Source of the DNA: an uncultured Eubacteriales bacterium
GTDB taxonomy: Bacteria; Bacillota; Clostridia; Oscillospirales; Acutalibacteraceae
Direction: 5' to 3'
Assembly (NCBI GenBank): GCA_934561055.1
Contig: CAKTFN010000001.1
Coordinates: 248,001 to 312,000, forward strand
DNA length: 64,000 nt
The translations under genes were made by a program, and so were the position numbers. Below are positions 7,684-15,893 of this stretch, in pieces. Position 1 is the stretch's first letter; each line of letters opens with the position of its first letter. The notes beneath the pieces were generated by a model. It was not told the origin of the DNA. It did not search any database and saw only the letters and a list, made by a program, of their open reading frames with translations.

Positions 7684-7899
7684 AAACGAATAATTTTCTA
7701 AACGATTAAAAGAATTCCGATCCGAGCCGCAGAAACAAACCGCGGCAGACCTGAAAGGATTGCAGTTATAGCACATGCAGCCGTTTAATTATTATCTGCT
7801 AAAAAATATCATCAAAAAATTGTTCCTACCATGCGGAATACTTTCAGAAACGACGCGAAAAAACACAGAAAATGTTTTCCTTGTTGTCTAAAAATTCTC
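7684..7899. other. Leader segment without a recognisable gene
   Basis: This 216-base piece of the long leader between the 14-codon ORF and the response-regulator gene has no ORF with a start and ribosome binding site on either strand, and no further repeat that I can see. One minus-strand frame is open for about 37 codons (ending near 7812, rich in F, K and R) after an AAGGAGG at 7924-7930, but it lacks a standard start codon. Confidence 0.3.
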
Positions 7900-7944
7900 T
7901 TAAATCTCGCTTGGTGAAAGTTTTCCTCCTTGAATTCCGTTCAT
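7900..7944 (-). CDS. 14-residue peptide ORF upstream of the two-component genes
   Basis: The minus strand has GGAAGGGAG (7960-7952) seven bases before an ATG that opens a 14-codon frame, MNGIQGGKLSPSEI, ending in TAA. It is the first possible coding sequence of the transcript from the promoter at 7989-8017. Its place in front of an AgrC/AgrA-type pair suggests a signal peptide or a regulatory leader peptide. It contains a Gly-Gly pair but is much shorter than AgrD precursors and has no cysteine. A translated attenuator-type leader is equally possible. Too short for homology; the evidence is position and ribosome binding site only. Confidence 0.35.
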   Translation of the reverse strand: MNGIQGGKLSPSEI

Positions 7945-7988
7945 TTTTCTTCTCCCTTCCAATTAAAATCGGTATAATGTCTTAATAA

Positions 7989-8017
7989 AGATTATCAGTT
8001 TTAATCTTATTTTTCAA
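7989..8017 (-). promoter_or_regulatory. Promoter of the LytTR/kinase operon
   Basis: The minus strand reads TTGAAA (8017-8012), 17 bases, TAATCT (7994-7989). The LytTR-type repeats lie 10 bases upstream of its -35 in the same orientation, the usual geometry for activation by LytTR regulators. Confidence 0.5.
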
Positions 8018-8020
8018 CAT

Positions 8021-8057
8021 AAAAGGAATTAACGGTATATAAAAAGGAATTAACGGC
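8021..8057 (-). promoter_or_regulatory. LytTR-type operator: two direct repeats, 21-bp period
   Basis: AAAAGGAATTAACGG occurs at 8021-8035 and again at 8042-8056, exactly 21 bp apart. Read on the minus strand the cores are ACCGTTAAT (8036-8028), a full match to the LytTR site pattern [TA][AC][CA]GTTN[AG][TG], and GCCGTTAAT (8057-8049), 8 of 9. The repeats lie between the divergent promoters of the two-component operon and the LRR protein gene. Confidence 0.7.
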
Positions 8058-8087
8058 GAATATTGTTGCAAATTGTATATATTTTGC

Positions 8088-8116
8088 TTGAATTTTTATC
8101 CGAATAATATTATAAT
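8088..8116 (+). promoter_or_regulatory. Promoter of the secreted LRR protein gene
   Basis: TTGAAT (8088-8093), 17 bases, TATAAT (8111-8116): a strong -10. The LytTR-type repeats end 30 bases upstream of the -35, so the same regulator can plausibly act on it. Confidence 0.65.
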
Positions 8117-8151
8117 TATATTCGCAAATAAAATCAAGGAGAGAAACAAAA

Positions 8152-9957
8152 ATGACTGAAATTAAAAACGGATTGAAATTTTTTACGGTTATTTGTCTCA
8201 TAGCGGTTTGCTCCGTGTTTTTCACTGCGTATGCCGCAGATGAGTTGACCGAGGGCATCTTTACTTACACCGTTACCGACAGCAACACGGCAACAATCAC
8301 CAACATCGAAACAAGCGACCTGACGGAAATCCATATTCCGGAAACGCTCGGCGGCTATACGGTTACCAATCTTGATTCATATATTTTGTCAACCACCAAG
8401 ACAGTAGATGTTTACATTCCGAAAACCGTTAAGTCAATTTACTATTTTACTTTCTATTCGGATACTGCCGGGCGATTCTTCGTTGATGAGGAAAATGAAA
8501 ATTATTCAAACGATGAATTGGGTGTTCTTTTTAATAAGGATAAAACGGTTCTTGTCAGAGTTCCCTGCCGTTTTGAATCCGAGGAATACATTGTTCCGAA
8601 TACGGTGGTTGAAATTGAGGAGGCAGCATTGGCTAACTCAAAACTCAAACACATTACCCTTCCGGATGGACTTGAAATTATAGGCTTTGAATCTTTTCTG
8701 TATGCAAAAATTGAGGATATTATAATTCCTGACACTGTCACTCATATCGATCAGATGGCATTTGCTGCCTGTTCCAAACTGAAAGAAATTGTTCTTCCTC
8801 CTCAGATTAAGGAAATAGTTAACAGCGCTCTCACCGAATGCTATGCACTTGAAAAAGTTATCATTCCCGATGGTGTAACTACACTAAAAACATATGCGTT
8901 TGAGAATGATACGGCGTTAAAATTTGTTTATATTCCAAAATCGGTTACAAGAATTGATTCCGGTGCATTCGGAAACTGCAAAAATCTCACAGATATCTGC
9001 TATGCCGGAAGTGAGGAAGACTGGGCGAAAATTGAAATTGACATGAAACCTTACCACGGAGACCGGCCGGTTATTCTTGACACGGCAACAATTCATTACG
9101 GTGTAAGTGCCGACGGATATGAAAACCTTGCTTTTGATAATAACGACGGTGTTCTTTCAGTTTCCGGTCCAAATTCAATACCGGCTCTTTCAGAAAACGG
9201 TTGGAGCTATCTTCATCAGAATAAAGACGATGTTTATACTCTGGTTATCGACGGTGAGATAAGTTCGGTCGGTTCATACGCTTTCAAAGATTTTTCAAAC
9301 CTTTCAGCTGTAATTGTCAAAACACCGAAGGTTCAAATCGAAAGCAACGCTTTTATAAATTGTCCGAAACTTAAAAACGTAATTTTCCTTTCAGACAGCG
9401 GGCTTACCGAAACATCATTCAATCTTTGTGCGGAAACGGTCAATATTTTTGAAGATTCTTCGGCGGAAAACAATTTTGCCGATTCGTCGGGTTCGCTTAA
9501 TGTTGTTCCGTACACGTTTGAAAACGGCATTCTTTCATTTTCCGGGAATGTCAGCTTCGGAACGTATGAATTTTTCGATACACTTTCTGCACTTTCTTTA
9601 AAATATAATAACATTGAAAAGGTACGTTTTTCAAATCTTGTTTTTGAAGACATACAATTATACTATTTCGATGAAAACTTTATCCTTCAGCCTGTTGAGG
9701 AAAACAAGCTGATTAACGGTGAAATCTATCCGTCAATTGACGGTATTGACGCCATAACATTCAACGAACTTTTGAACGGAATTTCGGATAAGAGTATCGA
9801 TAATTTCTTTCTCATTACAGAAGCGGAAAACCATGATGACATTGATTCACCCGAGGTCAATGTTTGGTATGAAGAAGTCAAAGAATTCCTTGAGCGTGCC
9901 CTTAGATGGATTGTTACTCTTTTAAACAAACTCTTCCGCTTCCTTTCAAAACACTGA
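8152..9957 (+). CDS. Secreted BspA-like leucine-rich repeat protein
   Basis: 601 residues. The N-terminus is a signal peptide (hydrophobic LKFFTVICLIAVCSVFF, cleavage after AYA, near residue 28). Residues 40-300 hold LRR_5-type repeats of about 23 residues with the pattern hxhPxxhxxIxxxAFxxCxxLxxhhh, seen in VTHIDQMAFAACSKLKEIVL and VTRIDSGAFGNCKNLTDICY. A second repeat block follows near 365-420. The C-terminus ends in a hydrophobic, basic helix (about 568-601) that could associate with the membrane. These proteins sit on the cell surface and often mediate adhesion. AAGGAG (8136-8141) marks the start. It is divergent from the LytTR operon and shares its operator region. A terminator follows. 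Confidence 0.88.
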   Translation: MTEIKNGLKFFTVICLIAVCSVFFTAYAADELTEGIFTYTVTDSNTATITNIETSDLTEIHIPETLGGYTVTNLDSYILSTTKTVDVYIPKTVKSIYYFTFYSDTAGRFFVDEENENYSNDELGVLFNKDKTVLVRVPCRFESEEYIVPNTVVEIEEAALANSKLKHITLPDGLEIIGFESFLYAKIEDIIIPDTVTHIDQMAFAACSKLKEIVLPPQIKEIVNSALTECYALEKVIIPDGVTTLKTYAFENDTALKFVYIPKSVTRIDSGAFGNCKNLTDICYAGSEEDWAKIEIDMKPYHGDRPVILDTATIHYGVSADGYENLAFDNNDGVLSVSGPNSIPALSENGWSYLHQNKDDVYTLVIDGEISSVGSYAFKDFSNLSAVIVKTPKVQIESNAFINCPKLKNVIFLSDSGLTETSFNLCAETVNIFEDSSAENNFADSSGSLNVVPYTFENGILSFSGNVSFGTYEFFDTLSALSLKYNNIEKVRFSNLVFEDIQLYYFDENFILQPVEENKLINGEIYPSIDGIDAITFNELLNGISDKSIDNFFLITEAENHDDIDSPEVNVWYEEVKEFLERALRWIVTLLNKLFRFLSKH

Positions 9958-9969
9958 TTCAATAGAATG

Positions 9970-10006
9970 TCCGGCAGTTTTTTAAGACTGTCGGATGTTT
10001 TTTATT
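9970..10006 (+). terminator. Intrinsic terminator after the LRR protein gene
   Basis: TCCGGCAGT (9970-9978) pairs with ACTGTCGGA (9987-9995), followed by TGTTTTTTATT. Confidence 0.8.
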
Positions 10007-10032
10007 ATATTTTTACTGTGCGACAATTATGA

Positions 10033-10073
10033 TTGCAGAGATTGATGTTTTATGTTATAATTAAAACATCAAT
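10033..10073 (+). promoter_or_regulatory. Promoter with perfect palindromic operator before DUF1538 gene
   Basis: TTGCAG (10033-10038), 17 bases, TATAAT (10056-10061). A perfect inverted repeat ATTGATGTTTTA / TAAAACATCAAT (arms 10041-10052 and 10062-10073, 9-base spacer) brackets the -10. A dimeric repressor bound here would block RNA polymerase. The regulator is not identifiable from the window. Confidence 0.7.
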
Positions 10074-10121
10074 TACCGGACTTGCATTGCCGAAGAGTGA
10101 TAATCATATTAAAAATTTGAG

Positions 10122-11675
10122 GTGATTAATATAAGTGATTCTTACCGCTTTGAAAAATTCCGTACAGTAATTCCGGAAAAAATCAAGGAAGCCGCTCTTT
10201 CTGTTTTTCCGATCGTAGCAATTGTTCTTGCATTGTGCTTAACCGTTTCTCCGATTAAGCCCGATTTGCTTTTATGCTTTCTTTTAGGTGCTCTCATGCT
10301 GATTGCCGGAATGGGACTTTTTTCACTCGGAGCCGAAACTTCAATGACACCGATCGGAAGCAAAATCGGAACAGCACTCACAAAAACAAAAAAAATGCCC
10401 TTGATTTTGCTCATCAGCTTTTTTCTCGGCTTTGCAATTACAATTTCCGAACCGGATCTTCAAGTCCTTGCCGATACGGTTCCGCATATAAACAATGTTG
10501 TTCTTCTTGTTACAGTCGGAGCCGGAGTCGGACTTTTTATGTCAGTTTGTATGTTCAGAATAATTACAGGGACAAGTCTGAAAAAACTGCTTTTAATTTG
10601 TTACACAATCGTTTTTATTATGGCTGCCTTTTCGGATAAAGAATTTCTTTCAATCGCTTTTGATTCCGGAGGTGTAACTACCGGTCCGATGACCGTTCCG
10701 TTCATTCTTGCAATGGGACTCGGTGTTTCAAAAATCCGAAGCGACAAAAATGCAGAAGCAGACAGCTTCGGTCTTGTTGCTCTTTGCTCAATCGGACCGA
10801 TTCTTTCCGTTCTGATTCTCGGTTTTTTCTATCCGTCAAGCGGAAACTCCGAAGTTACCGAGATTCTTAATTATGAAAATACGGCTGAAATCGGAAAAGC
10901 GTTTTTGCGGGAAATTCCTTCATATATGAAAGAAACAGCCGTTGCGCTTGTTCCGATTGTTGTGATATTCTTTGCTTTTCAATTGATTTCGCTCAAAATT
11001 TCAAAACGTAATCTTCTTAAAATAATAATCGGAATTGTTTATACATATGTCGGTCTGGTTTTGTTCCTGACGGGTGTGAATATCGGATTCTCCCCTCTCG
11101 GATTTCAGCTCGGTTCGGAGTTGTTCGGAAAGTTTTCGCCGCTGTTTTTGATAATTCTTTCTGCTGTTCTCGGCTGGTTCCTTATTTCGGCCGAACCGGC
11201 GGTCGGTGTCCTTCAAAGCCAAATTGAAGAAGTCAGCGCCGGTGCAATTCCGGGAAAAACAATCAAAATCAGTCTTTCGATTGCGGTTGCGGTCGCAATG
11301 GGAATTTCAATGCTCAGAATTTCAACGGGCCTTTCCGTTCTTTGGTTCATCGTTCCGGGATATGCTCTCGCGCTCATTCTTTCCTTTTTTGTTCCGGATA
11401 TATATACGGCAATCGCTTTTGACTCCGGCGGTGTTGCTTCGGGACCGATGACGGCAACCTTTATGCTTCAATTTATGATCGGCGCATGCACGGCTAACGG
11501 AGGAAATGTTTTGAGCGATGCGTTTGGTATTGTTGCAATTGTTGCAATGATGCCGTTGATAACGATTCAGTTTATCGGCCTTGTTTATTCAAAGCGTATT
11601 AAAGTCGAAGAAAACAAAGTTGATGAATATGGAGATTACGATATCATTGAGCTTTGGGAGGACGATGCAAAGTGA
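10122..11675 (+). CDS. DUF1538 integral membrane protein (tandem repeat)
   Basis: About 517 residues, almost all membrane segments. It is an internal duplication: AFDSGGVTTGPMTVPF near 185 and AFDSGGVASGPMTATF near 435 mark the same motif in both DUF1538 halves. The family is predicted to be a transporter; the substrate is unknown. The gene overlaps the PII-like gene by 4 bases (GTGA), which suggests control of the membrane protein by a PII-type sensor. The start is unclear: GTG 10122 lies inside the GAGGTG ribosome binding site (10119-10124), while the spacing would ideally place the start at an ATA codon at 10131. A palindrome covers the promoter. Confidence 0.85.
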   Translation: MINISDSYRFEKFRTVIPEKIKEAALSVFPIVAIVLALCLTVSPIKPDLLLCFLLGALMLIAGMGLFSLGAETSMTPIGSKIGTALTKTKKMPLILLISFFLGFAITISEPDLQVLADTVPHINNVVLLVTVGAGVGLFMSVCMFRIITGTSLKKLLLICYTIVFIMAAFSDKEFLSIAFDSGGVTTGPMTVPFILAMGLGVSKIRSDKNAEADSFGLVALCSIGPILSVLILGFFYPSSGNSEVTEILNYENTAEIGKAFLREIPSYMKETAVALVPIVVIFFAFQLISLKISKRNLLKIIIGIVYTYVGLVLFLTGVNIGFSPLGFQLGSELFGKFSPLFLIILSAVLGWFLISAEPAVGVLQSQIEEVSAGAIPGKTIKISLSIAVAVAMGISMLRISTGLSVLWFIVPGYALALILSFFVPDIYTAIAFDSGGVASGPMTATFMLQFMIGACTANGGNVLSDAFGIVAIVAMMPLITIQFIGLVYSKRIKVEENKVDEYGDYDIIELWEDDAK

Positions 11676-12337
11676 ATTATATTATCTCAATAATAAGTCC
11701 GGATTCAACAAAGAAAATTGCCGAACTTTGCAACGAGCTTTCTCTTACGCTAACGGTTGCGGCTCATGCAAAAGGAACGGCAATTCAAAGTATGCTTGAC
11801 CTTTTGGGAATTGAAAGCACGGAGCGAAGTGTTGTTTTCACCGTTGCAAACGATGAAAAAACCGAAACTCTTATTAAAAATTTAAAGAGAAAAATTCACA
11901 TCGGCGTTCCGGGTCACGGAATAGTAATTTCCGTACCCATAAAAAGCGTCGGAGGAGGAAAAACATTGAACTATCTCAACGGAAACGAATCATTCGGAAA
12001 GTACATTCCGAAAATTAACCCTTCATATGAACTGATAACAGTTATTGCCAACGAGGGAAGCACGGATACTGTTATGAATGCCGCAAGGGCAGCCGGTGCG
12101 CGCGGCGGAACTGTCATTCACGGAAAAGGAACACAAGATAACGAAACTGCAAAGTTTTACAATGTTTCAATTGCCAGCGAAAAAGAAATTATTTTGATTG
12201 TTTCAACTGCCGAACAGAAAGCGGAAATTATGAAATCAATACTTCAGTCGGCAGGTCCGGCAACCAAAGCCGGTTCGATTGCCTTCTCAATTCCGGTCAC
12301 CGATGTTGCGGGATTCGGATTTTTTGACGAAGATTAA
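11672..12337 (+). CDS. PII-like signalling protein with two domains
   Basis: 221 residues made of two GlnB-like domains in tandem. The second begins YELITVIANEGSTDTVMNAA and continues AARAAGARGGTVIHGKG, the usual PII beta-alpha-beta text; the first (MNYIISIISPDSTKKIAELC) is more divergent. PII proteins bind ATP/ADP/2-oxoglutarate or other ligands and control membrane transporters and enzymes. The GTG start at 11672 overlaps the stop of the DUF1538 gene and has GGGAGG upstream. The pairing strongly suggests that it regulates that transporter. The classical T-loop uridylylation tyrosine is not evident, so the mode of control is unknown. Confidence 0.85.
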   Translation: MNYIISIISPDSTKKIAELCNELSLTLTVAAHAKGTAIQSMLDLLGIESTERSVVFTVANDEKTETLIKNLKRKIHIGVPGHGIVISVPIKSVGGGKTLNYLNGNESFGKYIPKINPSYELITVIANEGSTDTVMNAARAAGARGGTVIHGKGTQDNETAKFYNVSIASEKEIILIVSTAEQKAEIMKSILQSAGPATKAGSIAFSIPVTDVAGFGFFDED

Positions 12338-12356
12338 TAGCAAAATATGCATAACA

Positions 12357-12395
12357 AAACGGTGAAGCCGAAAATTTCGGTTTCACCGTTTTTTG
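12357..12395. terminator. Bidirectional terminator between PII-like and GPH symporter genes
   Basis: AAAACGGTGAAGCCGAAA and TTTCGGTTTCACCGTTTT form a long stem with one internal mismatch and A/T tracts on both sides, serving both convergent transcripts. Confidence 0.85.
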
Positions 12396-12408
12396 CTTTT
12401 GTAAAAAT

Positions 12409-13827
12409 TTAATTTGCCTGCTCGGCGAGTTCACGCTGTCTTTGATTTTCGGTAACGGTCTTTGTGATTTCATCCATGAATGAGCCATGAAGCTTGAACT
12501 TTGTTGAGAAAATTATGAGTGAAATTACGAAAAGAATCGGAGGAATTACGCAAAGCATGAATGTAATTCCGTTTTTAACAGCGGCAGAGTTATTCATGTG
12601 AAGGTTCTGGTCATATTTTGTGAGGCCGAGTGTTGCAAAAAGAATAATTGTCTGAAGAGTATATGCCATTTTTTGAAGGAAACCTTTCATCGAGAAAGTG
12701 ATTGACTCGGCTCTGAAGCCCATTTTAACTTCGCCGTAGTCAACAATATCTGCAAGGAAAATTGTCTGAGCGATGAACATTGAAGAAATTCCGACAGCAC
12801 CGATAATATAACAGATATTCATTGCGGCAAGATTTCCGGCAAATGAGAACACTGCCATTCCCGCATAACCGAGAGTTGAAATTCCGAGTGAAATCTGATA
12901 AGCACGACGCTTTGAAAAATACTTTGTAAGAATCGGAAGCAAAAGCATTCCGACAACGGATCCGACTGCCGAAGCGGTGCTGAAAGCCGACTGCTTGTTC
13001 GGGTCACCGACAACGGTATCGAAATAATAGGTTGCAACGCCGGAAGTAAGATACCATCCTGCGTTTGAAATCATTGCAAAAAGCATAAAAACAAGAAGTT
13101 GATCGTTGCTTTTTACGATTTTAAAGGCACGGCCGAGCGAAAACTTTTCTCCGGCAGTCGTTGTAATTCTTTCTTTTGTTGTTCCGACGCAAACCGAAGC
13201 AAAAAGAATAAGGCAAACGGCACAGACAATCGCACTGACAAAATAACTCTTTGAGTCATGAACCTTAACCAACTGATTGGTTTCGGAATCAAGAATTTCC
13301 GTTGCACTGAAAGCCGTCATAAGAAGCGGTGCGCCGATTGTGACAAGACCTTGTCCAACGCCTGAAAATGCTCTTGCAACGGTTGAAATGAGGTTTCGTT
13401 CTTTCGGGTCACTTGTGAATGACGGAACCATCGACCAATACGGAATGTCGGCAAGAGTGTTTGTCATTCCCCAAAGGACATACATTACGGCAACATAGGC
13501 GCAAAGTCCGACTCCCGAGAGCTTGAACGGATTGCTGAAAAGAAAAATAAGAACTATTGCGTTGAGTGAAGCACCGGTGAGAATCCATGGGCGATATTTA
13601 CCCATTTTTGTGTGAGTATTATCAACAAGCGTTCCCATCATCGGGTCATTGATTCCGTCCCAGATTCGGGCAATCGGGGTGAGAATGAGCAAGAAGCTTG
13701 ATTTCATGCCGAGAACATCGGTCAGATACTTTGCAAGAAACGAATAAAACATTCCGTAGCTGAGATCAAGACCGACGGCGCCGACACCATAGCCGAGCTT
13801 TCCTTTTATAAACTTAAGGGAATTCAT
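12409..13827 (-). CDS. GPH-family (glycoside-pentoside-hexuronide:cation) symporter, MFS fold
   Basis: 472 residues with about 12 membrane segments. The text IARIWDGINDPMMGTLVDNTHTKMGKYRPW (near 50-75) is the signature of the MelB/GPH family, with the cation-site Asp in the WDGINDP motif. A second-half signature is the ADIVDYGE segment near 360. It likely imports a sugar or glycoside with Na+ or H+. It is the last gene of an eight-gene operon that starts with citrate synthase; AGGAGAG precedes its ATG and the preceding gene ends 3 bases upstream. The substrate cannot be assigned. Confidence 0.85.
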   Translation of the reverse strand: MNSLKFIKGKLGYGVGAVGLDLSYGMFYSFLAKYLTDVLGMKSSFLLILTPIARIWDGINDPMMGTLVDNTHTKMGKYRPWILTGASLNAIVLIFLFSNPFKLSGVGLCAYVAVMYVLWGMTNTLADIPYWSMVPSFTSDPKERNLISTVARAFSGVGQGLVTIGAPLLMTAFSATEILDSETNQLVKVHDSKSYFVSAIVCAVCLILFASVCVGTTKERITTTAGEKFSLGRAFKIVKSNDQLLVFMLFAMISNAGWYLTSGVATYYFDTVVGDPNKQSAFSTASAVGSVVGMLLLPILTKYFSKRRAYQISLGISTLGYAGMAVFSFAGNLAAMNICYIIGAVGISSMFIAQTIFLADIVDYGEVKMGFRAESITFSMKGFLQKMAYTLQTIILFATLGLTKYDQNLHMNNSAAVKNGITFMLCVIPPILFVISLIIFSTKFKLHGSFMDEITKTVTENQRQRELAEQAN

Positions 13828-13830
13828 GTT

Positions 13831-14508
13831 TTAATACTCTCCTTTACAGCCGCAGCCGTTATTTTTTACATGGTTAATAAGTTCAATGGCAGAAACAGCA
13901 TTTATGTTCTGCCTGCCACTTTCTTTTGTACAAACAGAAATGAAGTAATCATCAATTTTGAAAGTCGAATAATACAAATTATTTTTGATAAAAAAGTTTT
14001 GATTGAGTTCTTTTGAAAAATCAATTGATTTCAAGTCAACCGAAATACCGGTACCGGTGTATTTAAGAAAGCTTTCCTTAACAGCCCAAAGTTTCGTGAA
14101 AAATCGATTATGCTCGCCGAAAAAACCAACCGACTTTCGCTCATCGTCTGAAAAGACACGTTTAATCATATTCGGTGAAAAATTGCTTTCTTTTTGAATA
14201 TCAACTCCGATTTCGTATGAATCAGAAATCGCAACGCAAACCTTATTTCCGCTGTGGCTCAAATTGAAGTGCGGTTTTCCGCCGGAAAAGTACGGTTTCC
14301 CCTTTTCGGTGAAACACATTTTTTCAAAAATTTCAGAACCATAATCGGAAAGAGCAAATTTGAGAAGTGTCCAGGCAAGAACGGATTCCTTTTTTGAATG
14401 CTCATGACTGATTTTTTTTATTTCGGTTTTCTTAATTGTTGGAAGAAATTCAATCGCATCTTCAAAGAAAGGGCTTTCAAAATCCGAAATGTCGGAAAAA
14501 TAAATCAT
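13831..14508 (-). CDS. Sfp-type 4'-phosphopantetheinyl transferase
   Basis: 225 residues. Family motifs are in order: KPHFNLSHSGNKV (about 90-101), GVDIQKE (near 115) with the Mg2+-binding Asp, and KLWAVKESFLKYTG (near 158-172) with the WxxKEA-type motif. The enzyme transfers phosphopantetheine from CoA to carrier proteins of fatty-acid, polyketide or peptide synthetases. The gene starts in a 4-base overlap with the PspC gene and sits in the citrate synthase operon with no synthase nearby, so it may serve the general acyl carrier protein or a remote pathway. A C-terminal NNGCGCKGEY tail is unusual. Confidence 0.85.
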   Translation of the reverse strand: MIYFSDISDFESPFFEDAIEFLPTIKKTEIKKISHEHSKKESVLAWTLLKFALSDYGSEIFEKMCFTEKGKPYFSGGKPHFNLSHSGNKVCVAISDSYEIGVDIQKESNFSPNMIKRVFSDDERKSVGFFGEHNRFFTKLWAVKESFLKYTGTGISVDLKSIDFSKELNQNFFIKNNLYYSTFKIDDYFISVCTKESGRQNINAVSAIELINHVKNNGCGCKGEY

Positions 14509-15035
14509 CCGTTGTTGTTTGAATCGTAAGAATCATTAGGCTGATTGTAATTTTGCTGATTGAAGTTTCCGTTCTGCTGATAATACTGAGCGTTGGGATC
14601 CTGACCGAACTGCTGAGCGTCATAATACTGACCGTCTTCAATCGGACTTTTTGGGAAAATAATCGCACATGCGATGTAAACAGCAAGACCGTAACCGAAA
14701 AGAAGAAAAACGAGAGCAAAAATAAGTCTTACAACGGTGGAATCAATTCCAAAGTACTCTGCGATTCCGCCGCAGACACCGAAGATTTTTTTATCGGCAC
14801 TCTTTGTAATTCTTTTCGATGTGTTGTTGTAAAGCTGATAATAATTTTCGGGCGGTTTCGGCATTACCAACGCAACAATGAAATAAACGATGAATGCCGG
14901 AATGATTGCCGTAAAGCATGCGACTGAAGCAAAAATCGCTCTGACAAGCGTCGGGTCAACATTGAAATAATCCGCAATACCTGCGCAGACACCGCAAATC
15001 TTCTTGTCGGGACTTGTATAAAGTTTTTTCTTCAT
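14505..15035 (-). CDS. Membrane protein with two PspC domains
   Basis: 176 residues with two PspC repeats: KKICGVCAGIADYFNVDPTL at 10-30 and KKIFGVCGGIAEYFGIDSTV at about 82-101. Each is followed by a hydrophobic hairpin (VALVMPKPP and FALVFLLFGYG). PspC proteins respond to envelope stress in the membrane. The C-terminal ~40 residues are a disordered Q/N/Y-rich tail (FNQQNYNQPNDSYDSNNNG-like). AGGAG precedes the start. It lies in an operon with folD and lgt. Confidence 0.88.
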   Translation of the reverse strand: MKKKLYTSPDKKICGVCAGIADYFNVDPTLVRAIFASVACFTAIIPAFIVYFIVALVMPKPPENYYQLYNNTSKRITKSADKKIFGVCGGIAEYFGIDSTVVRLIFALVFLLFGYGLAVYIACAIIFPKSPIEDGQYYDAQQFGQDPNAQYYQQNGNFNQQNYNQPNDSYDSNNNG

Positions 15036-15041
15036 AAAAAA

Positions 15042-15893
15042 TCAAACTCCTTTGTTTTGAATTTCACAGGCTTTAACTGTGTTTTTCATAAGCATTGCAA
15101 TTGTCATCGGACCGCAACCGCCGGGAACCGGTGTAATGAAAGAAGCTTTTTTGCTGACGGCCTCAAAATCAACGTCGCCGCAAAGTTTTCCGTCTTCTTT
15201 TCTGTTGATTCCGACGTCAATAACCACTGCGCCATCTTTGACCATACTCTCTTTTATAAATTCCGGTTTTCCGATTGCCGCAACGAGAATATCGGCATTT
15301 TTGCAAACTTCTGAAAGATTTTCGGTCTTTGAATGGCAAACAGTAACGGTCGCATTAGCCTTAAGCATAAGTGCGGCAAGAGGTTTTCCGACGATATTGC
15401 TTCTTCCTACGATTACACAATTCTTTGAAGTCGGGTCGATACCGTACTCTTTGAGCATTTCCATAACTCCGGCGGGTGTACACGGCATAAAGACCGCTTC
15501 ACCGGTCCAAAGTTTTCCGACGTTAATGTCGCTGAAGCAATCAACGTCTTTGTTAGGATCAATGGCCTCAATGACCGCTTTTTCATCAATATGTTTAGGT
15601 ACCGGAAGTTGGCACAGAATACCGTTTACGGCTTTGTCTGCATTAAGCTTTTCAATAAGAGAAAGAAGTTCCTCTTGAGTTGTTTCGGCCGGGAGCGCAA
15701 ATTCGAGAGATTTGATTCCGACAGCGGCACATTTTTTCTTTTTGTTGTTGACATATACCCTTGAAGCCGGGTCGTCGCCTACGATTATAACCGCAAGGCA
15801 AGCCTCAATGCCTTTTTTGTTGAGTTCTGCGACTTCGGTCGAAACTCCGTCACAAATCTTTTTTGAAACAAGTTTTCCGTCAATTAACGTCAT
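15042..15893 (-). CDS. folD: FolD, methylenetetrahydrofolate dehydrogenase/cyclohydrolase
   Basis: 283 residues, normal FolD length. Signatures: VGDDPASRVYVNNKKKKC (38-55) with the catalytic Lys, CQLPVPKHI near 98, the NADP-site text VIVGRSNIVGKPLAALML (near 160-177), and PVPGGCGPMTIAMLMKNT near the C-terminus. FolD interconverts 5,10-methylene-, methenyl- and 10-formyl-THF in the cytosol. It starts in a 4-base overlap with lgt and has GAGGAGG. Its one-carbon role links to the metF/metH operon and the THF-controlled folT elsewhere in the window. Confidence 0.97.
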   Translation of the reverse strand: MTLIDGKLVSKKICDGVSTEVAELNKKGIEACLAVIIVGDDPASRVYVNNKKKKCAAVGIKSLEFALPAETTQEELLSLIEKLNADKAVNGILCQLPVPKHIDEKAVIEAIDPNKDVDCFSDINVGKLWTGEAVFMPCTPAGVMEMLKEYGIDPTSKNCVIVGRSNIVGKPLAALMLKANATVTVCHSKTENLSEVCKNADILVAAIGKPEFIKESMVKDGAVVIDVGINRKEDGKLCGDVDFEAVSKKASFITPVPGGCGPMTIAMLMKNTVKACEIQNKGV

